Below are positions 1-8,981 of a stretch of 64,000 bases of DNA, piece after piece. How positions within the stretch are numbered: position 1 is the first letter of the stretch; each line of letters opens with the position of its first letter. The notes under the pieces are model-generated. The model did not search any database, was not told the origin of the DNA, and saw nothing but the letters and a program-made list of their open reading frames with translations. The stretch is from Gulosibacter sediminis (lineage in GTDB: Bacteria; Actinomycetota; Actinomycetes; Actinomycetales; Microbacteriaceae), in assembly GCF_023370115.1 (NCBI RefSeq), contig NZ_CP097160.1, forward strand, positions 186,001 through 250,000, written 5' to 3'. The position numbers were made by a program, and so were the translations under genes.

Positions 1-34
1 CGACAGCGGCCGATAAGTAGCCACGTTTTTGCGG

Positions 35-75
35 CGCAGGTGCGGGTGACCCGATTCGGGCCACCCGCACCTGCG
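35..75. terminator. GC-rich hairpin, possible terminator of an upstream gene
   Basis: Perfect 14-bp arms (35-48 and 62-75) enclose a 13-nt loop. Only a short T run follows on the + strand (CGTTTCC), so intrinsic termination would be weak. It could end transcription of a gene that stops at or before the window start. Confidence 0.35.
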
Positions 76-112
76 CGTTTCCGCGCCATCGCGGCCCGCG
101 AGGGCGTTCGGT

Positions 113-122
113 GGGGGGGGGG
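113..122 (+). repeat. Poly-G tract of 10
   Basis: Ten consecutive G residues sit about 295 bp upstream of the adhesin start, in non-coding DNA. Homopolymers of this length slip readily in replication. Whether it lies in a promoter or in an undetected leader is not visible. Confidence 0.8.
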
Positions 123-416
123 ATGTCGCGTCGCCTGGCGACACGTGTTGGGCGAGACCTTCGGTCGTGCTTGATGAACGAGGGGGGACGCACGAAAACG
201 CATTGGGGGATGCGGGGGTACGCGGCCGAGATCGTGGGGGTATGCGAGTGGGGAAAAGCGGCGTTGAACTGTCTGTGATTTGGCTGTGCAAAAGGCAACG
301 AACCCATAACTTGAAGGCAGGAATCACCTGGCCTTTTGCCTGACGCCGCGGCGCACCTTCGCTCGCACCCGGCGGTCAAGTGGTTCACCCAACCACGAGA
401 CAAGAAGGACTCCCGC

Positions 417-3035
417 ATGCAGCAGCGTCGCGCCATGATTCGCCGAGGAACCGCCACCCGCGGTGTCCGCGTCGCGCTGATCGCGGCGCTGCTCGGTGGG
501 CTGGTCGGGATGCCCGCCACCGGTGCCTTCGCGGCCACCGGTGACGAGCCCACGGCAACCCCCACCGCGAGCGAGACTGCCGATGCGTCGACCGAGGCCA
601 CCGAGTCGACGACGGCCCCCACGGAGACCGCGGGCGCCGAAGACGACGCCGCGAGCACCGACGCCACGACGGAGTCGTACAACGCGGTGACCCCGAACGC
701 GATCATCTCGCCGATGGCGGTGCCAACGCTGCAGTGCGGCGACGGGTACTTCTATTCGGTGCGGAACGACGGCACCGTGCGCAAGATCAACGCTGAAACG
801 GGCACGGCATCGACCGAGGGCAGTTGGACCGGGCGCTCGGAAGTCAACGGCCTCGGTATCGGCGCGAACGGCGAGACGATGTACGCCTATCAGCGCTCGG
901 GCAACAACGTCCAGAACATTTCGACCATGCTGCGGTGGACCGCAGCAAGCGGTCAGTGGGAGGCCATCCCCGGGAGCGCCAACTCGATCGGTGGGTCGAA
1001 CGGCCTCGTCGCTGGCGCGGTCGATCTGAACACGGGTCTGTACGTGTATGGCGCCTACTCGACGCAGAGCGGCACCGTTTATCTGAACCTCTACGTCTAT
1101 AACCCCGCAAGCAACCAGCACACCTACATTGGCCGCGCCAACGTTGGAGACACCTGGGGCGGCAATTACTCCGGGTACAACGGTGACTTCGCCTTTGACT
1201 CCACGGGCACCCTGTTTGCGGTGCGTGCGAGCCAAAAGAATGGCAATAACATCCGCATGTCGATCGCGTCGATCAGCGCGAGCCAGCTCGCCGCTGCCAT
1301 CGCCAATCCTCCCGCACAGAACGCGATTCCCGCGGCAACTGGAACTATCCACACCATCTCCAACGCCCCGAGTGGTGTGAACGGAATCGCCTTCCTGCCG
1401 GACGGCACGGTAATGCTCGGCGACGGCACGACCGCGTCAAAGTACAACCCGTCCACGGGTGTGAAGATCCCGAACACTAGCACCCTGACGATTGCGCCCT
1501 CGAGCAATTCGAGCACCGACCTCGCGAGCTGCGCCTCGCCCGCCACCGTCACGCTGCTGAAAGACGTCGCCGGCCGCTCCGACTCGAGCGACCAGTTCAA
1601 CCTGACCCTGCGTGACTCGAGTCAGACCGGCTCGGTCATCTCGACCGGCACGACGAGCGGCTCGGCCACGGGCATCCAGGGTGTTCAGGTCGGCCCGTTC
1701 CCCGTGCAGACCGGCCAGGTGGTTGCGATCTCGGAGTCGATGGCCTCGGGCTCGACGTCCACGCTCGCGGACTACACCAGCAGCTACCAGTGCGTTGACG
1801 AGACCGGCGCGACCCTCGCATCCGGCAATGCCTCGCAGGGCACCGTGAAGATTCCGAACCGCGGCGGCGCCGCCGTGGTCTGCACGATCACGAACAAGCC
1901 GCTCGTCGCCGCGATCAAGGTGACGAAGACGGTGCAGGACTCGCACGGTGAGAACGATGCGCTCGCCTCGGGCTGGGCCATGACCGTCAACCCGACGACC
2001 GGCACGCTCACCCCCTCGGCGACGACCCAGACCACGAACTCGAGCGGCGCAAGCAACTGGAAGCTTCGCCTCGGCTCGACCACGGCGACGTCGACGGTCA
2101 CGGTCACCGAGACGCAGCAGGACGGCTACGTGTTCGTCAGCGGCCAGTGTGTGATTACGAGCCTCGACGGCTCGAAGTCGCAGCCGATCGTCTTCGACGC
2201 CGAGTCCGGCACGGTTCCCGGCGTCAAGGCCGGCGACTCGGTGGAGTGCGGCTTCGTGAACAAGGAGCAACCGACCGAGCTGACGATCATCAAGGCCTTC
2301 GAGCTGCAGTACGGCGCCCCCGCGGTCGAGAACGACTGGACCTTCACCGCGGCCCCCACCTCGGGCGCGACGCTCAACTACACGAGCGGCGAGACGAAGG
2401 AAGTCGCGGCCGGCACCTACGCGATCACCGAGCTGTTCCGCGGCGGCGACGCCAGCGCATCCGGCTATGAACTCAAGTCGATGACCTGCGAGGTCGACGG
2501 CACCAGCACGACCATCACCGATGGCAACGTGACGGTGCCCGAGAACAAGGCCGTCACCTGCACGCTCGTGAACACCGACAAGCCCGGCTCGGTCGTCTGG
2601 ACCAAGGTCGACGGCAACGACAACGAGCTCGGCGGCTCGGAGTGGACCCTCACCGGCCCCGACGGCACCGTCACGACGATCACCGACTGCGACGCGGACG
2701 ACGCGTCGGAGTGCACCGGCCCCGATCGCGACCCGGCGCCCGGACGGTTCTCGCTGCAGTCGCTCTCGTGGGGCACGTACACCCTCGTCGAATCGGCGGC
2801 ACCCGCCGGGTACCTGCTCGACGAGACCGAGCACACGATCGTGATCGGCAACGGTGACGGCCAGCAGCTCGATTACGACCTCGGCGCCATCACGAACGAC
2901 CCGCGCGACGGGCTCGAGATTCCGCTCACCGGTGGGCTCGGCCAGGACGCCTTCCTCTTCGGCGGCGGCGGACTCCTCCTCATTGTCGGCCTCGTCTTCG
3001 GCATCCGCGCCCTGCGCCGCCGAGCGACCTCCTAG
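417..3035 (+). CDS. LPxTG-like-anchored surface adhesin / pilus tip protein with SpaA-type domains
   Basis: An 872-residue secreted surface protein, first gene of a pilus operon. The ATG at 417 is chosen because AGAAGGA lies 7-8 nt upstream; an in-frame TTG at 336 would add 27 residues without a ribosome site. Residues 1-39 form a signal peptide ending GAFA. A Thr/Glu-rich spacer follows, then a beta-propeller-like or adhesin region (about 100-390), then several SpaA/prealbumin-like repeats (about 390-830) with the usual ESAAPAGYLL box near the last. The C terminus has the sorting signal IPLTG (835-839), a hydrophobic stretch and RALRRRATS. The motif begins with Ile rather than Leu. The major pilin and a class C sortase follow, so this is probably the minor or tip subunit that contacts host or surface. 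Confidence 0.85.
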   Translation: MQQRRAMIRRGTATRGVRVALIAALLGGLVGMPATGAFAATGDEPTATPTASETADASTEATESTTAPTETAGAEDDAASTDATTESYNAVTPNAIISPMAVPTLQCGDGYFYSVRNDGTVRKINAETGTASTEGSWTGRSEVNGLGIGANGETMYAYQRSGNNVQNISTMLRWTAASGQWEAIPGSANSIGGSNGLVAGAVDLNTGLYVYGAYSTQSGTVYLNLYVYNPASNQHTYIGRANVGDTWGGNYSGYNGDFAFDSTGTLFAVRASQKNGNNIRMSIASISASQLAAAIANPPAQNAIPAATGTIHTISNAPSGVNGIAFLPDGTVMLGDGTTASKYNPSTGVKIPNTSTLTIAPSSNSSTDLASCASPATVTLLKDVAGRSDSSDQFNLTLRDSSQTGSVISTGTTSGSATGIQGVQVGPFPVQTGQVVAISESMASGSTSTLADYTSSYQCVDETGATLASGNASQGTVKIPNRGGAAVVCTITNKPLVAAIKVTKTVQDSHGENDALASGWAMTVNPTTGTLTPSATTQTTNSSGASNWKLRLGSTTATSTVTVTETQQDGYVFVSGQCVITSLDGSKSQPIVFDAESGTVPGVKAGDSVECGFVNKEQPTELTIIKAFELQYGAPAVENDWTFTAAPTSGATLNYTSGETKEVAAGTYAITELFRGGDASASGYELKSMTCEVDGTSTTITDGNVTVPENKAVTCTLVNTDKPGSVVWTKVDGNDNELGGSEWTLTGPDGTVTTITDCDADDASECTGPDRDPAPGRFSLQSLSWGTYTLVESAAPAGYLLDETEHTIVIGNGDGQQLDYDLGAITNDPRDGLEIPLTGGLGQDAFLFGGGGLLLIVGLVFGIRALRRRATS

Positions 3036-3130
3036 ACCCCAACTCCTCCACCTCACCCACGACTTGGGCGTGCCAACTGCGCCCGAAAACACACCTCTGC
3101 GGTGCCTCGCAGATCAAGAAAGGAATCGGA

Positions 3131-4630
3131 ATGATCAAGAATCACTCCCGCTCGCGCAAGGTGGCTTCGGTCGTCGCGGCGCTCGCGGTCGGCGCGGCAT
3201 CGTTCCTGGGCGCATCCGCTGCCCAGGCTGCCGAGACTGTTGACTACGGCAACATCGACTTCGACCGCACTGGCTCGCTCACGATCCACAAGCACGAGCA
3301 CCAGAGCACGAACGACGAGAACGCGGTGGCTCCGGATGCTTCGGGCGACACCTCGTCGTTCGGCGCGGGCGTTGACGGCGTGACCTTCACCATCTCGAAG
3401 ATCAACGAGATCGACCTCGCCGACCAGGCCGACTGGGCCGCGCTCGACGGCCTCACCGCGAACACCGACGGCACCGTCACCGGCTACACGCTCACCCCTG
3501 CCGGCGAGGTGATCACCTCGAACGGCGGCGTCGCCACGATCGCCGGCCTCGAGCTCGGCGCCTACGTCGTGACCGAGACCGACGCGCCCTCGAGCGTCGT
3601 CGACCACGCGACGCCGTTCATCGTGACCCTGCCGCTGCCCTACGACGGCGGCTGGCTCTACAACGTGCACGCGTACCCGAAGAACGGTGTCACCGACATC
3701 ACGAAGGACGTCGAAGCACCGAGCGGCCTCGGCCTCGGCTCCACCGTGAACTTCCCGGTCACCACCAAGGTGCCGACCGTTGCCACGAACGGCAGCATCA
3801 CCTCGTACGTCGTGAGCGACACGCTCGACGCCCGCCTCGGCTCGCTTGCCGTGCCCTCGGTGACCAACGCCGACGGCACTGTCACCTTCGTCGACGGCAC
3901 CGACTACAACGTTGTCGTCAACGGCAGCACCGTGCAGGTCGTCTTCACCGCCGCCGGTCTCGAGCGCCTCGCCGCTGACTTCGAGGGCCAGAACATCGTC
4001 ACCACCTTCCAGGGCACCGTGACCTCGGTGGGCGACGGCGAGATCGTCAACGACGCGACCGTGTTCGTGAACGACCCCGAGCAGACCGATGGCGTCGACT
4101 CGAACGAGGTTGTGACCAAGTGGGGCAACCTGCGCATTCAGAAGATCAACGACGTGACCCCCGCCACCGCGCTGCAGGGCGCGACCTTCGAGGTCTACGC
4201 CGCCGCCGACGCGTACGCCGCTGACTGCTCGGCCGCGACCCCGACCGGCGACGCGATCTCGATCAACGGCGCCACCTCGTTCACCTCGAACGAGAACGGC
4301 CTCGTCGAGGGCATCGACGGCCTCTTCGTGAGCGATACGAACACCGGCAGCCTCAGCGACACCCGTTGCTACGTGCTCAAGGAGACCGCTGCCCCCGCCG
4401 GGTACGTGCTGCCCGAGGGCGACAACGCGCTCTTCCCCGTGACCGTCGTTGCCGGCACCACCGCCGACGCCGAGTGGGACGCGCAGATCGAGAACTCGCA
4501 GCCTGAGGTTCCCTCGCTGCCGATGACCGGTGCCCAGGGCCAGCTGCTCATGGCCATCGGTGGCGCCGCGCTGCTCGCGATCGCCCTCGGCCTCGTGATG
4601 GCTCGCCGCCGCGCGAACGCCGCGAAGTAG
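3131..4630 (+). CDS. Major pilin, SpaH/EbpB-type fimbrial isopeptide-forming protein, LPMTG anchored
   Basis: A 499-residue shaft pilin. The signal peptide ends AQA at residue 33. The pilin motif YPKN is at 182-185; K184 is the expected acceptor lysine for sortase cross-linking. An E-box-like LKETAAPAGYVL lies in the last Ig-like domain. The sorting signal LPMTG is at 463-467, followed by a membrane segment and an RRRANAAK tail. AAGAAAGGA precedes the ATG. The gene follows the tip adhesin by about 95 bp, with a class C sortase next, the normal order of a spa-type pilus operon. Internal isopeptide bonds are expected from the family but were not traced residue by residue. Confidence 0.93.
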   Translation: MIKNHSRSRKVASVVAALAVGAASFLGASAAQAAETVDYGNIDFDRTGSLTIHKHEHQSTNDENAVAPDASGDTSSFGAGVDGVTFTISKINEIDLADQADWAALDGLTANTDGTVTGYTLTPAGEVITSNGGVATIAGLELGAYVVTETDAPSSVVDHATPFIVTLPLPYDGGWLYNVHAYPKNGVTDITKDVEAPSGLGLGSTVNFPVTTKVPTVATNGSITSYVVSDTLDARLGSLAVPSVTNADGTVTFVDGTDYNVVVNGSTVQVVFTAAGLERLAADFEGQNIVTTFQGTVTSVGDGEIVNDATVFVNDPEQTDGVDSNEVVTKWGNLRIQKINDVTPATALQGATFEVYAAADAYAADCSAATPTGDAISINGATSFTSNENGLVEGIDGLFVSDTNTGSLSDTRCYVLKETAAPAGYVLPEGDNALFPVTVVAGTTADAEWDAQIENSQPEVPSLPMTGAQGQLLMAIGGAALLAIALGLVMARRRANAAK

Positions 4631-4644
4631 GCTAACCCCGAAGC

Positions 4645-4689
4645 TGCCCCGCGGGTCGACACGCCCCCTGTACGTCGACCCGCGGGGCA
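4645..4689 (+). terminator. 16-bp perfect hairpin between pilin and sortase genes
   Basis: Arms at 4645-4660 and 4674-4689 are perfectly complementary around a 13-nt loop. No clear U-tract follows (CACCCCTTTACT). It lies 14 bp after the pilin stop and 28 bp before the sortase start, so it can partly terminate or stabilise the pilin mRNA and keep sortase expression low. That role is inferred. Confidence 0.6.
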
Positions 4690-4717
4690 CACCCCTTTAC
4701 TCGAGAAGGATCACCGC

Positions 4718-5656
4718 GTGACCACCACCGCTGCCGCGCAGCCCGCCGACACCGAGGCCCGCACGCCTCGCTGGCGCCCGGGTGTGCTGTCGATCGCGAT
4801 TGTGCTCATCGCGGTGATCGGCCTCAGCGTGCTCGTCTACCCGTACGCGGCCCAGTGGCTGTCGTCGTACAACCAGTCGACGCTCATTCGCGACTACGAG
4901 TCGAAGCTGCAGCACGCCGACCCGAGCGCCGAAGATCAGCTCGCGCTCGCCCATGCGTACAACGACGCGCTCACCGCGGGCGTCGACCTCGAGGCCGGCG
5001 CGAACGTGCCGACCGGCACCGGCACGGGCAGTGGCAACCTCGCCTACGAGGACATGCTCACGGCCGACGACTCGGGTCTCATGGCGCGCATCAAGATTCC
5101 GTCGATCGACCTCGACCTGCCGATCTATCACGGCACGAGCGACGACACGCTCATGGAGGGCGCTGGCCACCTCGAGGGCTCCAGCCTGCCAGTCGGCGGC
5201 ATCGGCACGCACTCGGTGATCACCGCGCACCGCGGCCTCGCCAACGCGACAATGTTCTCGAACCTCGACCAGGTCGGCATCGGCGACCGCTTCACCATCG
5301 AGGTCATGGGCGAGGTGCTCACCTACGAGGTCATCGAGACCAAGGTCGTCGCGCCCGAAGACACCGACTCGCTGCGCTCGGTGGCCGACAACGACCTCGT
5401 CACGCTCGTCACGTGCACCCCGCTCGGTATCAACACGCACCGCATCCTCGTCACCGCCGAGCGCGTCACCCCGACGCCGATCGCCGACCTCAACGCCGCC
5501 GGCGCCGACCCGACCGTGCCGGGATTCCCCTGGTGGGCCGTGATGTACGGCGGCGGAATCGTGGCCGCGGGAGTGCTGCTCTGGCGCCTCGGCATTGCGG
5601 ATGCGCGGGTCGCGGCCCGCAAGGCGGCGAAAGCCGCGCTCTCCCCAGAGTCCTGA
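4718..5656 (+). CDS. Class C (pilus-assembly) sortase
   Basis: A 312-residue membrane transpeptidase that cleaves the LPxTG-type signals of the two preceding proteins and links pilin subunits. The GTG start has GAGAAGGA 8 nt upstream. An N-terminal membrane segment is at about 25-48. The sortase core has His171 in TAHRGL, Cys233 in TLVTC and Arg242 in the strand INTHRILV. A second membrane segment near 270-290 is typical of class C. A lid-like region (about 110-130, containing PSIDLDLPIYHG) precedes the core. Third and last gene of the operon; it converges on the ribonuclease gene. Confidence 0.93.
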   Translation: MTTTAAAQPADTEARTPRWRPGVLSIAIVLIAVIGLSVLVYPYAAQWLSSYNQSTLIRDYESKLQHADPSAEDQLALAHAYNDALTAGVDLEAGANVPTGTGTGSGNLAYEDMLTADDSGLMARIKIPSIDLDLPIYHGTSDDTLMEGAGHLEGSSLPVGGIGTHSVITAHRGLANATMFSNLDQVGIGDRFTIEVMGEVLTYEVIETKVVAPEDTDSLRSVADNDLVTLVTCTPLGINTHRILVTAERVTPTPIADLNAAGADPTVPGFPWWAVMYGGGIVAAGVLLWRLGIADARVAARKAAKAALSPES

Positions 5657-5680
5657 CACGCCTATCCCTCGCATCCCAAT

Positions 5681-5753
5681 CCATGGGTGTTGCGTTTGGC
5701 CCCATTCAGGCCGCGTTTTCACGGGTTTTTGGGGCTCAACGCAACACCTATGG
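5681..5753. repeat. Long imperfect palindrome between convergent genes
   Basis: A 23-nt arm (5681-5703) pairs with 5731-5753 with three mismatches. The loop contains GCGTTTTCACGGGTTTTTG. It lies between the sortase (+) and ribonuclease (-) stops, so it can serve as a terminator for both strands or be a genome-specific palindromic element. Confidence 0.65.
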
Positions 5754-5771
5754 CTGGGTCGCAACGCGCTC

Positions 5772-7274
5772 CTAGGCCGGGTATTCGAAGCGCACCTTGC
5801 GGGTCGCGGTGTTCGCCTCGACGAGCCGCACCCGCACGTGCTCGCCGGCGGGAACGTCGCCGCGGCACTGCGCGATGACCGGCGGCTCGTAGACGAAGAC
5901 TTCGGCGTGGTGATCGCCGTCGCCCGCGCGAAGCAGACCGGCGTCGAACTCCTGGCCCACCGCATCCTGCAGCGCGACCGCCTCGGCGAGGTTGATGCAC
6001 TCGTTCTCGACCGAGGCTGCGACCCGGCCCGAGTTCTGCAGCAGGCCGGGCAACTCGGGCAGCGCATCCGCAATCTCGGCGGGCACCTCGCCCGTCACCT
6101 GCGCGCTGCCGTCGAGCGCGACCCACTCGCCGCCGAAGGCGAGGGCCACCTCGCTCACGAAGCGGTCGCCGAGGCGGCGGATGGGCGCGGTCGCGTGCGC
6201 GTACTGGCTCGCGACGCCGGCGTGCCAGGTCGCGCCGTTGTTCTCGGGCGGGTTGTCGGGCGAGAACGCGAGGTGGCCCGAGCCGCGCAGCAGCTTCGTC
6301 GCCGCCGAGTTGAGGGCGAGCGTCTTCGGGTCGTCGGGCTTGAGGCTCGCGAGGATCTCGCCGGGGGATTGCTCGTCGCGGGCGTCGACGCCGAGAGCGC
6401 GGGCGGCCTGGCGGAACTGCCGCACCGTCGACTCGTCAGGCGCGGGCAGCGTGCGCAGCAGTCCCGTGCCGCTGGCGAGCATGATGCGCGCCGCGGCGAT
6501 GCCGGTCGCGAGCGAGCAGTGCGCGTTCCACGCATCCATCTGGGTGCGCGGCTCGAGGCGCAGCTGCCAGCTGCCGTCGACGTGCACGAGATCCTGCTCG
6601 GGCAGCTGCAGCTCGATGGCGCCGCGCTCGCGGGCGCGCTCCTCACGCACCCCGCCGAATTCGGACAGCAGCTCGATCGGCTCGGGCAGCAGTATGCCGT
6701 GATCGTAGTGCGCCTGCAGCGTCGGGTAGTCGAGGCGTTCGCGCACGTGCACCGTCGCGCGTCGCACCCGGGCGCGCGTGAGGTCGCCCTGGTTGTTCGT
6801 CTCGATCTGCCAGAGCACGGCCGGGCGGTCCTCGCCCTTGACGAGGCTCGCGGTCTGCTCGGTGAGGATGCGCGGGTACAGCGGCACGTTGCCGTCGGGC
6901 AGGTACTTGGTCTCGCCGCGCTGGCGCGATTCGACGTCGAGCGGGCTGCCGGGTGCGACGAACGCGCCGACGTCGGCGATTGCATAGAAGAGGGTGTAGC
7001 CAGCGTGGCCCGCCTCGGTGCCCTGCTGGATGCGCACGGCCTGGTCGAGGTCCTTCGAGCCGGGTGGGTCGATGGTGACGAGCGCAAGGTCGCGGGCGTC
7101 GACGCGGCCCTCGGCGAAACGGTCGCTCGCCTCGGCCGCCGCCTGCTCGAGCTCGGCCGAGAACTCCTCGCGCAGCTCGTACTTCTCGCGCACCGGGCTG
7201 AAGTCGAGCTCGGCCATGTTGCTCGGCCCCTCGGTCGTGCTGGGTTCGGAGGATGCCGCGCTGCGCTCACTCAT
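5772..7274 (-). CDS. RNB-domain ribonuclease (RNase II/R family)
   Basis: A 500-residue cytoplasmic 3'-5' exoribonuclease. The RNB signature is visible as VTIDPPGSKDLDQA (about residues 65-80), where acidic residues bind the catalytic metal; Gln stands at the last position where many RNase II enzymes have Asp. Further conserved stretches are FYAIADVGAFV, the YPRILTE segment and HATAPIRRLGDR. The protein is shorter than RNase R and lacks clear cold-shock domains at the N terminus, as in many short actinobacterial RNB proteins. An alternative start at 7217 (MAELDF) would remove 19 poorly conserved residues and cannot be excluded. It is divergent from the FAD oxidoreductase gene. Confidence 0.9.
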   Translation of the reverse strand: MSERSAASSEPSTTEGPSNMAELDFSPVREKYELREEFSAELEQAAAEASDRFAEGRVDARDLALVTIDPPGSKDLDQAVRIQQGTEAGHAGYTLFYAIADVGAFVAPGSPLDVESRQRGETKYLPDGNVPLYPRILTEQTASLVKGEDRPAVLWQIETNNQGDLTRARVRRATVHVRERLDYPTLQAHYDHGILLPEPIELLSEFGGVREERARERGAIELQLPEQDLVHVDGSWQLRLEPRTQMDAWNAHCSLATGIAAARIMLASGTGLLRTLPAPDESTVRQFRQAARALGVDARDEQSPGEILASLKPDDPKTLALNSAATKLLRGSGHLAFSPDNPPENNGATWHAGVASQYAHATAPIRRLGDRFVSEVALAFGGEWVALDGSAQVTGEVPAEIADALPELPGLLQNSGRVAASVENECINLAEAVALQDAVGQEFDAGLLRAGDGDHHAEVFVYEPPVIAQCRGDVPAGEHVRVRLVEANTATRKVRFEYPA

Positions 7275-7357
7275 GCTGCCGAGGCTACTCGGCCCGAGTC
7301 CGTCTGCCTGTCAGGTGGCTGCGCGACGGCGCTGCAAGTGCACCGGCGGCAACTGGC

Positions 7358-7363
7358 TACGAT
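7358..7363 (+). promoter_or_regulatory. Candidate -10 element, near-leaderless mRNA
   Basis: TACGAT ends 9 nt before the ATG at 7373, and no Shine-Dalgarno sequence is visible before that start. Transcription would begin about 3-5 nt before the codon, which fits the leaderless translation common in Actinobacteria. No good -35 is seen. Confidence 0.35.
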
Positions 7364-7372
7364 CGAAGCATT

Positions 7373-8830
7373 ATGACTCGTGCAGCGCGCACCGCGGCGG
7401 TAATCGGCTCGGGCCCGAACGGGCTCGCGGCGGCCGTGACGCTCGCGCGGGCGGGCATCTCCGTCACCGTGTTTGATGCGGCCGACACGATCGGCGGTGG
7501 CACGCGCACCGCCGAGTCGGTCATGCCCGGGGTCGTGCACGATACCTGCTCGGCGATCCACCCGATGGCATTCGCATCGGCGTTCTTCCGCGAGTTCCGG
7601 CTCGCCGAGAAGGTCGAGTTCGTCGTACCCGAGGCGTCGTACGCGCATCCGCTCGAGGGGCGCGAGGCGGCGATCGCGTATCGCGATCTCGACCGCACCG
7701 TCGCCGAACTCGGCGTCGACGGCGCGGCGTACGGCCGGCTCATGCGCCCGCTCGTCGACCGCGCGGGCGGCGTCTTCGACTTCGCCCTCGGCGGCAGCAT
7801 GGTGCGGGTGCCGCGCGACCCGATCGCGACGGTGCTCACGGGGCTCGCGGCGGTGCGACAGGGCTCGCCGCTCTGGAACCTCGGCTTCAGCGACGAGGCC
7901 GCACCCGCGCTCATCTCGGGCGTCGCGGCGCACTCGATCGGTCGGATGCCCGCGCTCGGTACCTCGGCGATCGGCCTCGTGCTTGCGGTCGCGGGGCATG
8001 TCGGGGGCTGGCCCGTGCCGGTCGGCGGCTCGGCTGCGATCTCGCGGGCCCTCGCCGACGATCTGCTCGCGCACGGCGGGCAGATCGAGACCGGCAGGCG
8101 CATCCGCGACATCGCCGAGCTCGGCGACTACGACGTACACGTCTTCGACACCTCGGCCCGCGCGCTCACCGAGATCGCTCACTCGAAGCTACCGGGCGGC
8201 TACCTGCGCACGCTCGACCGGTTTCGCTTCGGCAACGCCGCGGCGAAGGTCGACCTCGTGCTCGACGGCCCGATTCCCTGGGCGGATGCGCGCATCGCGC
8301 AGACCCCGACCGTGCACCTCGGCGGCACCCGAGCCGAGGTCGCGGAAGCTGAGGGGATGGTCGCGCGCGGCCGGCACCCGGAGCATCCGTATGTGCTGCT
8401 GGCGCAGCCGACCGAGTTTGACCCGGGCCGCAACCCCGCCGAATTCAACGCCGTCTGGAGCTACACGCACGTGCCACGGGGCTCGACGGTCGACGTGACC
8501 GAGCGCGTGCTCGCGCAGCTCGAGCGCTTCGCGCCCGGGGTGCGCGAGCGGGTCATCGGGGTGAAATGCACGCCGGCGGCGGAACTCGGCGAGTACAACG
8601 CGAACTACGTCGGCGGCGACATCAGCTCGGGCGCGGTGCAACTCGGGCAGCTGTTGGCGCGCCCAGTGCTCTCGCCAGAGCCATGGCGCACGCCGGGGGA
8701 AGGCATCTACCTCGCGTCGTCGGCGGCATCGCCCGGACCGGGGGTGCACGGTCTCGGTGGTTGGTACGCGGCGCGCTCGGCGCTGAAGCATTCGTTTAGG
8801 ATCGACCCACAAAGCGTGTCGCTGGAGTAG
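7373..8830 (+). CDS. FAD-dependent NAD(P)/FAD oxidoreductase, phytoene desaturase-like
   Basis: A 485-residue flavoprotein. The Rossmann motif is at residues 7-30 (VIGSGPNGLAAAVTLARAG, then an acidic end in VFDAAD), followed by GGGTRT. The C terminus carries the FAD-binding signature GEGIYLASSAASPGPGVHG, typical of the CrtI/amine-oxidase superfamily. Members without other carotenoid genes nearby usually have unknown substrates, and no carotenoid gene is seen here. The ATG at 7373 is chosen because the glycine-rich motif begins just after it; an upstream GTG would add 40 residues of no evident conservation. It stands alone, divergent from the ribonuclease gene. Confidence 0.85.
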   Translation: MTRAARTAAVIGSGPNGLAAAVTLARAGISVTVFDAADTIGGGTRTAESVMPGVVHDTCSAIHPMAFASAFFREFRLAEKVEFVVPEASYAHPLEGREAAIAYRDLDRTVAELGVDGAAYGRLMRPLVDRAGGVFDFALGGSMVRVPRDPIATVLTGLAAVRQGSPLWNLGFSDEAAPALISGVAAHSIGRMPALGTSAIGLVLAVAGHVGGWPVPVGGSAAISRALADDLLAHGGQIETGRRIRDIAELGDYDVHVFDTSARALTEIAHSKLPGGYLRTLDRFRFGNAAAKVDLVLDGPIPWADARIAQTPTVHLGGTRAEVAEAEGMVARGRHPEHPYVLLAQPTEFDPGRNPAEFNAVWSYTHVPRGSTVDVTERVLAQLERFAPGVRERVIGVKCTPAAELGEYNANYVGGDISSGAVQLGQLLARPVLSPEPWRTPGEGIYLASSAASPGPGVHGLGGWYAARSALKHSFRIDPQSVSLE

Positions 8831-8967
8831 CTCGCGCGAGCGGCCGCGGCTGGCAGGGGTGGCGTCATACTTGCTGGAAATTCTGGAAACCGAGAGTAAT
8901 CGGTGGCGAACTTGGACAATCCGAGAGTTCGCGAGGCCTCTGCTGCGTGCTAATTTTTCCCCAAATC

Positions 8968-8981
8968 ACACGACGTCGTGT
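8968..8981. promoter_or_regulatory. 14-bp perfect palindrome upstream of the activator gene
   Basis: ACACGACGTCGTGT is exactly self-complementary and ends 25 bp before the TTG start at 9007. It could be an operator, for example for self-regulation by the AcoR-like protein. No binding data are implied. Confidence 0.4.

Larger units (their letters stand above)
1..416. other. Non-coding region upstream of the pilus operon
   Basis: No convincing gene lies here. Stop codons at 14-16 and 18-20 are compatible with the last codons of a gene lying off the window, but this cannot be decided. The stretch holds a GC-rich hairpin (35-75), a 10-G homopolymer (113-122) and a leader hairpin whose 9-nt arms (288-296 and 331-339) flank the region before the adhesin start. 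A weak promoter-like pair (TTGGCT at 280-285, CATAAC at 305-310, 19-nt spacer) is the best candidate I can see for the pilus operon. Confidence 0.5.

Noticed and set aside
1437-4690. Long minus-strand frames opposite the adhesin and pilin genes
   Set aside because: Composition is that of antisense frames; the plus-strand proteins have signal peptides, sorting signals and ordered domains.
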